Source of the DNA: Lasioglossum baleicum
Lineage: Eukaryota; Arthropoda; Insecta; Hymenoptera; Halictidae
Reading direction: 5' to 3'
Length of the DNA stretch: 64,000 bases
Assembly: GCF_051020765.1 (NCBI RefSeq)
Contig: NW_027469104.1
Span: forward strand, 682,001 to 746,000
Both the position numbers and the translations under genes were made by a program. This document shows, piece after piece, positions 11,712-24,465 of this stretch (position 1 is the stretch's first letter; each line of letters opens with the position of its first letter). Below the pieces are notes generated by a model. That model worked only from the letters and a program-made list of their open reading frames with translations. It was not told the DNA's origin and ran no database searches.

Positions 11712-13419
11712 TGAGTAATGTGTCATGCGTTATGCGTTATGAACTATGCTTTATGCGTTATGCGTTGTGGGTTATCCGTTATGCGTCATGCGTTATCCGT
11801 TATGCGTTATGCGTTATGCGTTATGCGTTATCCGTTATGCGTTATCCGTTATGCGTTACGCGTTCTGCGTTATGCGTTATGCGTTATGCGTTAAGCGTTA
11901 TACGTTATGCGATATGCGTTATTCGTTATGCGTTATGCGTTATGCGTTATGCGTTATGCGTTATGCGTTATGCGTTATGCGTTATGCGTTATGCGTTATG
12001 CGTTATGCGTCATGCGTCATGCGTTATGCGTTATGCGTTATGCGTTATGCGTTATGCGTTATGCGTTATGCGTTATGCGTTATGCGTTATGCGTTATGCG
12101 TTATGCGTTATGCGTTATGCGTTATTCGTTATGCGTTATGCGTTATGCGTTATGCGTTATGCGTTATGCGTTATGCGTTATGCGTTATGCGTTATGCGTT
12201 ATGCGTTATGCGTTATGCGTTATGCGTTATGCGTTATGCGTTATGCGTTATGCGTTATGCGTTATGCGTTATGCGTTATGCGTTATGCGTTATGCGTTAT
12301 GCGTTATGCGTTATGCGTTATGCGTTATGCGTTATGCGTTATGCGTTATGCGTTATGCGTTATGCGTTATGCGTTATGCGTTATCCGTTATGCGTTACGC
12401 GTTATGCGTTACGCGTTATGCGTTATGCGTTATGCGTTATGCGTTATGCGTTATGCGTTATGCGTTATGCGTTATGCGTTATGCGTTATGCGTTATGTGT
12501 TATGCGTTATGCGTTATGCGTTATGCGTTATGCGTTATGCGTTATGCGTTATGCGTTATGCGTTATGCGTTATGCGTTATGTGTTATGCGTTGTGCATTA
12601 CGGGTTATGCGATATGCGTTATGCGTTATGCGTTACGCGTTCTGCGTTATGCGTTATGTGTTATGCGTTAAGCGTTATACGTTATGCGATATGCGTTATT
12701 CGTTATGCGTTATGCGTTATGCGTTATGCGTTATGCGTTATGCGTTATGCGTTATGCGTTATGCGTTATGAGTTATGCGTTATGCGTTATGCGTTATGCG
12801 TTATGCGTTATGCGTTATGCGTCATGCGTCATGCGTTATGCGTTATGCGTTATGCGTTATGCGTTATGCGTTATGCGTTATGCGTTATGCGTTATGCGTT
12901 ATGCGTTATGCGTTATGCGTTATGCGTTATGCGTTATTCGTTATGCGTTATGCGTTATGCGTTATGCGTTATGCGTTATGCGTTATGCGTTACGCGTTCT
13001 GCGTTATGCGTTATGCGTTATGCGTTAAGCGTTATACGAAATGCGATATGCGTTATTCCTTATGCGTTATGCGTTATGCGTTGTGGGTTATCCGTTATGC
13101 GTCATGCGTTATCCGTTATGCGTTATGCGTTATGCGTTATGCGTTATCCGTTATGCGTTATCCGTTATGCGTTACGCGTTATGCGTTATGCGTTATGCGT
13201 TATGCGTTATGCGTTATGCGTTAAGCGTTATACGTTATGCGATATGCGTTATTCGTTATGCGTTATGCATTATGCGTTATGCGTTATGCGTTATGCGTTA
13301 TGCGTTATGCGTTATGCGTTATGCGTTATGCGTTATGCGTTATGCGTTATGCGTTATGCGTTATGCGTTATGCGTAATGCGTTATGCATTATGCGTTATG
13401 CGTTATGCGTAATGCGTTA
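11712..13419 (+). repeat. HOR 11, 1,708 bp (244 units), no X
   Basis: The header carries the GAACTA variant (G2 kept, C3A+G4A+T5C). Then P, R, K at 11894, D near 12007, F near 12124, long run, G2C with two M units 14 bp apart near 12385-12412, C3T, C/A near 12572, R, C3T, K at 12671, lone C3A near 12769, D near 12821, F at 12936, R, a unique K variant at 13028 (second unit with extra T5A and T6A, last unit with extra G4C), half-header, P, M, K, lone G4A near 13266, tail. The part from about 12936 onward is duplicated at 17311. Confidence 0.83.
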
Positions 13420-13678
13420 TGAGTAATGTGTCATGCGTTATGCGCTATGAACTATGCTTTATGCGTTATGCGTTGTGGGTTATCCGTTATGCGTCATGCG
13501 TTATCCGTTATGCGTTATGCGTTATGCGTTATGCGTTATCCGTTATGCGTTTTCCGTTATGCGTTACGCGTTATGCGTTATGCGTTATGCGTTAAGCGTT
13601 ATACGTTATGCGTTATGCGTTATGCGTTATGCGTAATGCGTTATGCATTATGCGTTATGCGTTATGCGTAATGCGTTA
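13420..13678 (+). repeat. HOR 12, 259 bp (37 units)
   Basis: Header with a T5C unit followed by the GAACTA variant; G2C, A7T-G2C, M, then only the first two units of K (T1A, G2A) before canonical units and tail. An identical-length copy is HOR 17. Confidence 0.87.
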
Positions 13679-13881
13679 TGAGTAATGTGTCATGCGTTAT
13701 GCGTTATGGACTATGCTTTATGCGTTATGCGTTGTGGGTTATCCGTTATGCGTCATGCGTTATCCGTTATGCGTTATGCGTTATGCGTTATCCGTTATGC
13801 GTTTTCCGTTATGCGTTATGCGTTATGCGTTATGCGTAATGCGTTATGCATTATGCGTTATGCGTTATGCGTAATGCGTTA
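13679..13881 (+). repeat. HOR 13, 203 bp (29 units), shortest HOR
   Basis: Header, G2C, A7T-G2C, four canonical units and tail. This is essentially a header joined to a tail. It is copied at the same length as HOR 18. Confidence 0.87.
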
Positions 13882-15498
13882 TGAGTAATGTGTCATGCGT
13901 TATGCGCTATGAACTATGCTTTATGCGTTATGCGTTGTGGGTTATACGTTATGCGTCATGCGTTATCCGTTATGCGTTATGCGTTATGCGTTATGCGTTA
14001 TCCGTTATGCGTTATCCGTTATGCGTTACGCGTTCTGCGTTATGCGTTATGCGTTATGCGTTAAGCGTTATACGTTATGCGATATGCGTTATTCGTTATG
14101 CGTTATGCGTTATGCGTTATGCGTTATGCGTTATGCGTTATGCGTTATGCGTTATGCGTTATGCGTTATGCGTTATGCGTTATGCGTTATGCGTCATGCG
14201 TCATGCGTTATGCGTTATGCGTTATGCGTTATGCGTTATGCGTTATGCGTTATGCGTTATGCGTTATGCGTTATGCGTTATGCGTTATGCGTTATGCGTT
14301 ATGCGTTATGCGTTATGCGTTATTCGTTATGCGTTATGCGTTATGCGTTATGCGTTATGCGTTATGCGTTATGCGTTATGCGTTATGCGTTATGCGTTAT
14401 GCGTTATGCGTTATGCGTTATGCGTTATGCGTTATGCGTTATGCGTTATGCGTTATGCGTTATGCGTTATGCGTTATGCGTTATGCGTTATGCGTTATGC
14501 GTTATGCGTTATGCGTTATGCGTTATCCGTTATGCGTTACGCGTTATGCGTTATGCGTTATGCGTTATGCGTTATGCGTTATGCGTTATGCGTTATGCGT
14601 TATGCGTTATGCGTTATGCGTTATGCGTTATGCGTTATGTGTTATGCGTTATGCGTTATGCGTTATGCGTTATGCGTTATGCGTTATGCGTTATGCGTTA
14701 TGCGTTATGCGTTATGCGTTATGTGTTATGCGTTGTGCATTACGGGTTATGCGATATGCGTTATGCGTTATGCGTTACGCGTTCTGCGTTATGCGTTATG
14801 TGTTATGCGTTAAGCGTTATACGTTATGCGATATGCGTTATTCGTTATGCGTTATGCGTTATGCGTTATGCGTTATGCGTTATGCGTTATGCGTTATGCG
14901 TTATGAGTTATGCGTTATGCGTTATGCGTTATGCGTTATGCGTTATGCGTCATGCGTCATGCGTTATGCGTTATGCGTTATGCGTTATGCGTTATGCGTT
15001 ATGCGTTATGCGTTATGCGTTATGCGTTATGCGTTATGCGTTATGCGTTATGCGTTATGCGTTATTCGTTATGCGTTATGCGTTATGCGTTATGCGTTAT
15101 GCGTTATGCGTTATGCGTTACGCGTTCTGCGTTATGCGTTATGCGTTATGCGTTAAGCGTTATACGTTATGCGATATGCGTTATTCGTTATGCGTTATGC
15201 GTTATGCGTTGTGGGTTATCCGTTATGCGTCATGCGTTATCCGTTATGCGTTATGCGTTATGCGTTATGCGTTATCCGTTATGCGTTATCCGTTATGCGT
15301 TACGCGTTATGCGTTATGCGTTATGCGTTATGCGTTATGCGTTAAGCGTTATACGTTATGCGATATGCGTTATTCGTTATGCGTTATGCGTTATGCGTTA
15401 TGCGTTATGCGTTATGCGTTATGCGTTATGCGTTATGCGTTATGCGTTATGCGTAATGCGTTATGCATTATGCGTTATGCGTTATGCGTAATGCGTTA
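13882..15498 (+). repeat. HOR 14, 1,617 bp (231 units), no X
   Basis: The header has T5C plus GAACTA variants and G2A in place of the first G2C. Then P, R, K at 14064, D near 14191, F near 14323, run, G2C-M near 14527, C3T, C/A near 14721, R, C3T, K near 14812, lone C3A near 14904, D near 14948, F near 15063, R, K near 15154, half-header, P, M (15303), K at 15345, run, tail. Matches HOR 19 base for base over most of its length. Confidence 0.86.
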
Positions 15499-16933
15499 TG
15501 AGTAATGTGTCATGCGTTATGCGTTATGGACTATGCTTTATGCGTTATGCGTTGTGGGTTATCCGTTATGCGTCATGCGTTATCCGTTATGCGTTATGCG
15601 TTATGCGTTATGCGTTATCCGTTATGCGTTTTCCGTTATGCGTTACGCGTTATGCGTTATGCGTTATGCGTTATGCGTTAAGCGTTATACGTTATGCGAT
15701 ATGCGTTATTCGTTATGCGTTATGCGTTATGCGTTATGCGTTATGCGTTATGCGTTATGCGTTATGCGTTATGCGTTATGCGTTATGCGTTATGTGTTAT
15801 GCGTTATGCGTTATGCGTTATGCGTTATGCGTTATGCGTTATGCGTTATGCGTTATGCGTTATGCGTTATGCGTTATGTGTTATGCGTTGTGCATTACGG
15901 GTTATGCGATATGCGTTATGCGTTATGCGTTACGCGTTCTGCGTTATGCGTTATGTGTTATGCGTTAAGCGTTATACGTTATGCGATATGCGTTATTCGT
16001 TATGCGTTATGCGTTATGCGTTATGCGTTATGCGTTATGCGTTATGCGTTATGCGTTATGCGTTATGTGTTATGCGTTATGCGTTATGCGTTATGCGTTA
16101 TGCGTTATGCGTTATGCGTTATGCGTTATGCGTTATGCGTTATGCGTTATGTGTTATGCGTTGTGCATTACGGGTTATGCGATATGCGTTATGCGTTATG
16201 CGTTACGCGTTCTGCGTTATGCGTTATGTGTTATGCGTTAAGCGTTATACGTTATGCGATATGCGTTATTCGTTATGCGTTATGCGTTATGCGTTATGCG
16301 TTATGCGTTATGCGTTATGCGTTATGCGTTATGAGTTATGCGTTATGCGTTATGCGTTATGCGTTATGCGTTATGCGTCATGCGTCATGCGTTATGCGTT
16401 ATGCGTTATGCGTTATGCGTTATGCGTTATGCGTTATGCGTTATGCGTTATGCGTTATGCGTTATGCGTTATGCGTTATGCGTTATGCGTTATTCGTTAT
16501 GCGTTATGCGTTATGCGTTATGCGTTATGCGTTATGCGTTATGCGTTACGCGTTCTGCGTTATGCGTTATGCGTTATGCGTTAAGCGTTATACGTTATGC
16601 GATATGCGTTATTCGTTATGCGTTATGCGTTATGCGTTGTGGGTTATCCGTTATGCGTCATGCGTTATCCGTTATGCGTTATGCGTTATGCGTTATGCGT
16701 TATCCGTTATGCGTTATCCGTTATGCGTTACGCGTTATGCGTTATGCGTTATGCGTTATGCGTTATGCGTTATGCGTTAAGCGTTATACGTTATGCGATA
16801 TGCGTTATTCGTTATGCGTTATGCGTTATGCGTTATGCGTTATGCGTTATGCGTTATGCGTTATGCGTTATGCGTTATGCGTTATGCGTAATGCGTTATG
16901 CATTATGCGTTATGCGTTATGCGTAATGCGTTA
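15499..16933 (+). repeat. HOR 15, 1,435 bp (205 units), internal tandem duplication
   Basis: Order: H, G2C, A7T-G2C, M, then a block (K, run, C3T, run, C/A, R, C3T) present twice in tandem. K starts at 15681 and 15968, with the next K near 16241, giving periods of 287 and 273 bp. Then C3A, D near 16377, F, R, K at 16584, half-header, P, M, K, run, tail. Confidence 0.84.
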
Positions 16934-17794
16934 TGAGTAATGTGTCATGCGTTATGCGTTATGGACTATGCTTTATGCGTTATGCGTTGTGGGTTATCCG
17001 TTATGCGTCATGCGTTATCCGTTATGCGTTATGCGTTATGCGTTATGCGTTATCCGTTATGCGTTTTCCGTTATGCGTTACGCGTTATGCGTTATGCGTT
17101 ATGCGTTATGCGTTAAGCGTTATACGTTATGCGATATGCGTTATTCGTTATGCGTTATGCGTTATGCGTTATGCGTTATGCGTTATGCGTTATGCGTTAT
17201 GCGTTATGCGTTATGCGTTATGCGTTATGCGTTATGCGTTATGCGTTATGCGTTATGCGTTATGCGTTATGCGTTATGCGTTATGCGTTATGCGTTATGC
17301 GTTATGCGTTATTCGTTATGCGTTATGCGTTATGCGTTATGCGTTATGCGTTATGCGTTATGCGTTACGCGTTCTGCGTTATGCGTTATGCGTTATGCGT
17401 TAAGCGTTATACGAAATGCGATATGCGTTATTCCTTATGCGTTATGCGTTATGCGTTGTGGGTTATCCGTTATGCGTCATGCGTTATCCGTTATGCGTTA
17501 TGCGTTATGCGTTATGCGTTATCCGTTATGCGTTATCCGTTATGCGTTACGCGTTATGCGTTATGCGTTATGCGTTATGCGTTATGCGTTATGCGTTAAG
17601 CGTTATACGTTATGCGATATGCGTTATTCGTTATGCGTTATGCATTATGCGTTATGCGTTATGCGTTATGCGTTATGCGTTATGCGTTATGCGTTATGCG
17701 TTATGCGTTATGCGTTATGCGTTATGCGTTATGCGTTATGCGTTATGCGTAATGCGTTATGCATTATGCGTTATGCGTTATGCGTAATGCGTTA
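16934..17794 (+). repeat. HOR 16, 861 bp (123 units)
   Basis: Order: H, G2C, A7T-G2C, M, K at 17116, run, F at 17311, R, the unique K variant at 17403 (same T5A+T6A and G4C changes as at 13028), half-header, P, M, K, lone G4A near 17641, tail. The 3' part from 17311 is the copy of 12936 onward. Confidence 0.86.
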
Positions 17795-18053
17795 TGAGTA
17801 ATGTGTCATGCGTTATGCGCTATGAACTATGCTTTATGCGTTATGCGTTGTGGGTTATCCGTTATGCGTCATGCGTTATCCGTTATGCGTTATGCGTTAT
17901 GCGTTATGCGTTATCCGTTATGCGTTTTCCGTTATGCGTTACGCGTTATGCGTTATGCGTTATGCGTTAAGCGTTATACGTTATGCGTTATGCGTTATGC
18001 GTTATGCGTAATGCGTTATGCATTATGCGTTATGCGTTATGCGTAATGCGTTA
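17795..18053 (+). repeat. HOR 17, 259 bp, copy of HOR 12
   Basis: Same length and same variant units as HOR 12 at an offset of 4,375 bp, including the truncated K and the T5C/GAACTA header. Confidence 0.88.
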
Positions 18054-18256
18054 TGAGTAATGTGTCATGCGTTATGCGTTATGGACTATGCTTTATGCGT
18101 TATGCGTTGTGGGTTATCCGTTATGCGTCATGCGTTATCCGTTATGCGTTATGCGTTATGCGTTATCCGTTATGCGTTTTCCGTTATGCGTTATGCGTTA
18201 TGCGTTATGCGTAATGCGTTATGCATTATGCGTTATGCGTTATGCGTAATGCGTTA
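18054..18256 (+). repeat. HOR 18, 203 bp, copy of HOR 13
   Basis: Same length and variant order as HOR 13 at an offset of 4,375 bp. Confidence 0.88.
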
Positions 18257-19887
18257 TGAGTAATGTGTCATGCGTTATGCGCTATGAACTATGCTTTATG
18301 CGTTATGCGTTGTGGGTTATACGTTATGCGTCATGCGTTATCCGTTATGCGTTATGCGTTATGCGTTATGCGTTATCCGTTATGCGTTATCCGTTATGCG
18401 TCACGCGTTCTGCGTTATGCGTTATGCGTTATGCGTTAAGCGTTATACGTTATGCGATATGCGTTATTCGTTATGCGTTATGCGTTATGCGTTATGCGTT
18501 ATGCGTTATGCGTTATGCGTTATGCGTTATGCGTTATGCGTTATGCGTTATGCGTTATGCGTTATGCGTCATGCGTCATGCGTTATGCGTTATGCGTTAT
18601 GCGTTATGCGTTATGCGTTATGCGTTATGCGTTATGCGTTATGCGTTATGCGTTATGCGTTATGCGTTATGCGTTATGCGTTATGCGTTATGCGTTATTC
18701 GTTATGCGTTATGCGTTATGCGTTATGCGTTATGCGTTATGCGTTATGCGTTATGCGTTATGCGTTATGCGTTATGCGTTATGCGTTATGCGTTATGCGT
18801 TATGCGTTATGCGTTATGCGTTATGCGTTATGCGTTATGCGTTATGCGTTATGCGTTATGCGTTATGCGTTATGCGTTATGCGTTATGCGTTATGCGTTA
18901 TCCGTTATGCGTTACGCGTTATGCGTTATGCGTTATGCGTTATGCGTTATGCGTTATGCGTTATGCGTTATGCGTTATGCGTTATGCGTTATGCGTTATG
19001 CGTTATGCGTTATGTGTTATGCGTTATGCGTTATGCGTTATGCGTTATGCGTTATGCGTTATGCGTTATGCGTTATGCGTTATGCGTTATGCGTTATGTG
19101 TTATGCGTTGTGCATTACGGGTTATGCGATATGCGTTATGCGTTATGCGTTACGCGTTCTGCGTTATGCGTTATGTGTTATGCGTTAAGCGTTATACGTT
19201 ATGCGATATGCGTTATTCGTTATGCGTTATGCGTTATGCGTTATGCGTTATGCGTTATGCGTTATGCGTTATGCGTTATGAGTTATGCGTTATGCGTTAT
19301 GCGTTATGCGTTATGCGTTATGCGTCATGCGTCATGCGTTATGCGTTATGCGTTATGCGTTATGCGTTATGCGTTATGCGTTATGCGTTATGCGTTATGC
19401 GTTATGCGTTATGCGTTATGCGTTATGCGTTATGCGTTATTCGTTATGCGTTATGCGTTATGCGTTATGCGTTATGCGTTATGCGTTATGCGTTACGCGT
19501 TCTGCGTTATGCGTTATGCGTTATGCGTTAAGCGTTATACGTTATGCGATATGCGTTATTCGTTATGCGTTATGCGTTATGCGTTGTGGGTTATCCGTTA
19601 TGCGTCATGCGTTATCCGTTATGCGTTATGCGTTATGCGTTATGCGTTATCCGTTATGCGTTATCCGTTATGCGTTACGCGTTATGCGTTATGCGTTATG
19701 CGTTATGCGTTATGCGTTATGCGTTAAGCGTTATACGTTATGCGATATGCGTTATTCGTTATGCGTTATGCGTTATGCGTTATGCATTATGCGTTATGCG
19801 TTATGCGTTATGCGTTATGCGTTATGCGTTATGCGTTATGCGTAATGCGTTATGCATTATGCGTTATGCGTTATGCGTAATGCGTTA
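18257..19887 (+). repeat. HOR 19, 1,631 bp (233 units), copy of HOR 14
   Basis: Follows HOR 14 at exactly 4,375 bp offset up to about 19684. I see a single substitution in that stretch: C at 18402 where HOR 14 has T at 14027. After the M unit at 19678 it gains one canonical unit before K (19727). It then has a lone G4A near 19786 that HOR 14 lacks, and ends in a tail. Confidence 0.87.
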
Positions 19888-21007
19888 TGAGTAATGTGTC
19901 ATGCGTTATGCGTTATGGACTATGCTTTATGCGTTATGCGTTGTGGGTTATCCGTTATGCGTCATGCGTTATCCGTTATGCGTTATGCGTTATGCGTTAT
20001 GCGTTATCCGTTATGCGTTTTCCGTTATGCGTTACGCGTTATGCGTTATGCGTTATGCGTTATGCGTTAAGCGTTATACGTTATGCGATATGCGTTATTC
20101 GTTATGCGTTATGCGTTATGCGTTATGCGTTATGCGTTATGCGTTATGCGTTATGCGTTATGCGTTATGCGTTATGCGTTATGCGTTATGCGTTATGCGT
20201 TATGCGTTATGCGTTATGCGTTATGCGTTATGCGTTATGCGTTATGCGTTATGCGTTATGCGTTATGCGTTATGCGTTATGCGTTATGCGTTATGCGTTA
20301 TGCGTTATGCGTTATGCGTTATGCGTTATGCGTTATGCGTTATGCGTTATGCGTTATGCGTTATGCGTTATGCGTTATGAGTTATGCGTTATGCGTTATG
20401 CGTTATGCGTTATGCGTTATGCGTTATGCGTCATGCGTCATGCGTTATGCGTTATGCGTTATGCGTTATGCGTTATGCGTTATGCGTTATGCGTTATGCG
20501 TTATGCGTTATGCGTTATGCGTTATGCGTTATGCGTTATGCGTTATTCGTTATGCGTTATGCGTTATGCGTTATGCGTTATGCGTTATGCGTTATGCGTT
20601 ATGCGTTACGCGTTCTGCGTTATGCGTTATGCGTTATGCGTTAAGCGTTATACGTTATGCGATATGCGTTATTCGTTATGCGTTATGCGTTATGCGTTGT
20701 GGGTTATCCGTTATGCGTCATGCGTTATCCGTTATGCGTTATGCGTTATGCGTTATGCGTTATCCGTTATGCGTTATCCGTTATGCGTTACGCGTTATGC
20801 GTTATGCGTTATGCGTTATGCGTTATGCGTTATGCGTTAAGCGTTATACGTTATGCGATATGCGTTATTCGTTATGCGTTATGCGTTATGCGTTATGCGT
20901 TATGCGTTATGCGTTATGCGTTATGCGTTATGCGTTATGCGTTATGCGTTATGCGTTATGCGTAATGCGTTATGCATTATGCGTTATGCGTTATGCGTAA
21001 TGCGTTA
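19888..21007 (+). repeat. HOR 20, 1,120 bp (160 units), no X
   Basis: Order: H, G2C, A7T-G2C, M, K at 20070, pure run of about 270 bp, lone C3A near 20379, D near 20430, F near 20545, R, K at 20644, half-header, P, M, K near 20840, run, tail. Compared with HOR 15 it lacks the C/A-containing blocks, as if these were deleted between K and C3A. Confidence 0.84.
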
Positions 21008-22967
21008 TGAGTGATGTGTCATGCGTTATGCGTTATGGACTATGCTTTATGCGTTATGCGTTGTGGGTTATCCGTTATGCGTCATGCGTTATCCGTTATG
21101 CGTTACGCGTTATGCGTTATGCGTTATCCGTTATGCGTTTTCCGTTATGCGTTACGCGTTATGCGTTATGCGTTATGCGTTAAGCGTTATACGTTATGCG
21201 ATATGCGTTATTCGTTATGCGTTATGCGTTATGCGTTATGCGTTATGCGTTATGCGTTATGCGTTATGCGTTATGCGTTATGCGTTATGCGTTATGCGTT
21301 ATGCGTTATGCGTTATGCGTTATGCGTTATGCGTTATGCGTTATGCGTTATGCGTTATGCGTTATGCGTTATGCGTTATGCGTTATGCGTTATGCGTTAT
21401 GCGTTATGCGTTATGCGTTATGCGTTATGCGTTATGCGTTATGCGTTATGCGTTATGCGTTATGCGTTATGCGTTATGCGTTATGCGTTATGCGTTATGC
21501 GTTATGCGTTATGCGTTATGCGTTATGCGTTATGCGTTATGCGTTATGCGTTATGCGTTATGCGTTATGCGTTATGCGTTATGCGTTATGCGTTATGCGT
21601 TATGCGTTATGCGTTATGCGTTATGCGTTATGCGTTATGCGTTATGCGTTATGCGTCATGCGTTATGCGTTATGCGTTATGCGTTATGCGTTATGCGTTA
21701 TGCGTTATGCGTTATGCGTTATGCGTTATGCGTTATGCGTTATGCGTTATGCGTTATGCGTTATGCGTTATGCGTTATGCGTCATGCGTCATGCGTTATG
21801 CGTTATGCGTTATGCGTTATGCGTTATGCGTTATGCGTTATGCGTTATGCGTTATGCGTTATGCGTTATGCGTTATGCGTTATGCGTTATGCGTTATGCG
21901 TTATGCGTTATGCGTTATGCGTTATGCGTTATGCGTTATGCGTTATGCGTTATGCGTTATGCGTTATGCGTTATGCGTTATGCGTTATGCGTTATGCGTT
22001 ATGCGTTATGCGTTATGCGTTATGCGTTATGCGTTATGCGTTATGCGTAATGCGTTATGCATTATGCGTTATGCGTTATTCGTTATGCGTTATGCGTTAT
22101 GCGTTATGCGTTAAGCGTTATACGTTATGCGATATGCGTTATTCGTTATGCGTTATGCGTTATGCGTTATGCGTTATGCGTTATGCGTTATGCGTTATGC
22201 GTTATGCGTTATGCGTTATGCGTTATGCGTTATGCGTTATGCGTTATGCGTTATGCGTCATGCGTCATGCGTTATGCGTTATGCGTTATGCGTTATGCGT
22301 TATGCGTTATGCGTTATGCGTTATGCGTTATGCGTTATGCGTTATGCGTTATGCGTTATGCGTTATGCGTTATGCGTTATGCGTTATGCGTTATGCGTTA
22401 TGCGTTATTCGTTATGCGTTATGCGTTATGCGTTATGCGTTATGCGTTATGCGTTATGCGTTATGCGTTATGCGTTATGCGTTATGCGTTACGCGTTCTG
22501 CGTTATGCGTTATGCGTTATGCGTTAAGCGTTATACGTTATGCGATATGCGTTATTCGTTATGCGTTATGCGTTATGCGTTGTGGGTTATCCGTTATGCG
22601 TCATGCGTTATCCGTTATGCGTTATGCGTTATGCGTTATGCGTTATCCGTTATGCGTTATCCGTTATGCGTTACGCGTTATGCGTTATGCGTTATGCGTT
22701 ATGCGTTATGCGTTAAGCGTTATACGTTATGCGATATGCGTTATTCGTTATGCGTTATGCGTTATGCGTTATGCGTTATGCGTTATGCGTTATGCGTTAT
22801 GCGTTATGCGTTATGCGTTATGCGTTATGCGTTATGCGTTATGCGTTATGCGTTATGCGTTATGCGTTATGCGTTATGCGTTATACGTTATGCGTTATGC
22901 GTTATGCGTTATGCGTTATGCGTAATGCGTTATGCATTATGCGTTATGCGTTATGCGTAATGCGTTA
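21008..22967 (+). repeat. HOR 21, 1,960 bp (280 units), mutated header
   Basis: The first header unit has an extra substitution (TGAGTGA), the only header so altered. Then M, A7T-G2C, M, K at 21183, pure run of about 440 bp, single T6C near 21651, D near 21777, run, an internal tail fragment (T6A, G4A) near 22043-22060 joined to a G2T instead of a header, K at 22114, D near 22255, F, R, K, half-header, P, M, K at 22716, lone G2A near 22884, tail. The internal tail without header suggests two HORs were fused. Confidence 0.83.
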
Positions 22968-24465
22968 TGAGTAATGTGTCATGCGTTATGCGTTATGAAC
23001 TATGCTTTATGCGTTATGCGTTGTGGGTTATCCGTTATGCGTCATGCGTTATCCGTTATGCGTTATGCGTTATGCGTTATGCGTTATGCGTTATCCGTTA
23101 TGCGTTATGCGTTATGCGTTAAGCGTTATGCGTTATGCGTTATGCGTTATGCGTTATGCGTTATGCGTTATGCGTTATGCGTTATGCGTTATGCGTTATG
23201 CGTTATGCGTTATGCGTTATGCGTTATGCGTTATGCGTTATGCGTTATGCGTTATGCGTTATGCGTTACGCGTTATGCGTTATGCGTTATGCGTTATGCG
23301 TTATGCGTTATGCGTTAAGCGTTATACGTTATGCGATATGCGTTATTCGTTATGCTTTATGCGTTATGCGTTGTGGGTTATCCGTTATGCGTCATGCGTT
23401 ATCCGTTATGCGTTATGCGTTATGCGTTATGCGTTATGCGTTATGCGTTATGCGTTATGCGTTATCCGTTATGCGTTTTCCGTTATGCGTTACGCGTTAT
23501 GCGTTATGCGTTATGCGTTAAGCGTTATACGTTATGCGATATGCGTTATTCGTTATGCGTTATGCGTTATGCGTTATGCGTTAAGCGTTATACGTTATGC
23601 GATATGCGTTATTCGTTATGCGTTATGCGTTATGCGTTATGCGTTATGCGTTATGCGTTATGCGTTATGCGTTATGCGTTATGCGTTATGCGTTATGCGT
23701 TATGCGTTATGCGTTATGCGTTATGCGTTATGCGTTATGCGTTATGCGTCATGCGTCATGCGTTATGCGTTATGCGTTATGCGTTATGCGTTATGCGTTA
23801 TGCGTTATGCGTTATGCGTTATGCGTTATGCGTTATACGTTATGCGTTATGCGTTATGCGTTATGCGTTATGCGTTATGCGTTATGCGTTATTCGTTATG
23901 CGTTATGCGTTATGCGTTATGCGTTATGCGTTATGCGTTATGCGTTATGCGTTATGCGTTATGCGTTATGCGTTATGCGTTATGCGTTACGCGTTCTGCG
24001 TTATGCGTTATGCGTTATGCGTTAAGCGTTATACGTTATGCGATATGCGTTATTCGTTATGCGTTATGCGTTATGCGTTGTGGGTTATCCGTTATGCGTC
24101 ATGCGTTATCCGTTATGCGTTATGCGTTATGCGTTATGCGTTATCCGTTATGCGTTATCCGTTATGCGTTACGCGTTATGCGTTATGCGTTATGCGTTAT
24201 GCGTTATGCGTTAAGCGTTATACGTTATGCGATATGCGTTATTCGTTATGCGTTATGCGTTATGCGTTATGCGTTATGCGTTATGCGTTATGCGTTATGC
24301 GTTATGCGTTATGCGTTATGCGTTATGCGTTATGCGTTATGCGTTATGCGTTATGCGTTATGCGTTATGCGTTATGCGTTATGCGTTATGCGTTATGCGT
24401 TATGCGTTATGCGTTATGCGTAATGCTTTATGCATTATGCGTTATGCGTTATGCGTAATGCGTTA
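22968..24465 (+). repeat. HOR 22, 1,498 bp (214 units), K-to-header fusion
   Basis: GAACTA header, G2C, lone T1A near 23120, run, M near 23269, K at 23318 fused directly to the G4T unit of a header (near 23353), half-header, A7T-G2C, M, two K modules, D near 23749, lone G2A near 23835, F near 23891, R, K, half-header, P, M, K at 24214, run, and a tail in which the unit between T6A and G4A is G4T. Confidence 0.83.

Larger units (their letters stand above)
12936..15309 (+). repeat. Segmental duplication, left copy (2,374 bp)
   Basis: Matches 17311-19684 at a constant 4,375-bp offset. It includes the unique K variant at 13028, HORs 12 and 13, and most of HOR 14. The left boundary is set at the first shared variant unit (F); the match could extend into the pure run further left. 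Confidence 0.85.
17311..19684 (+). repeat. Segmental duplication, right copy (2,374 bp)
   Basis: Partner of 12936-15309. The only difference noticed is C at 18402 for T at 14027. The match ends where a pure run is one unit longer (K at 19727 instead of 19720). Confidence 0.85.
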
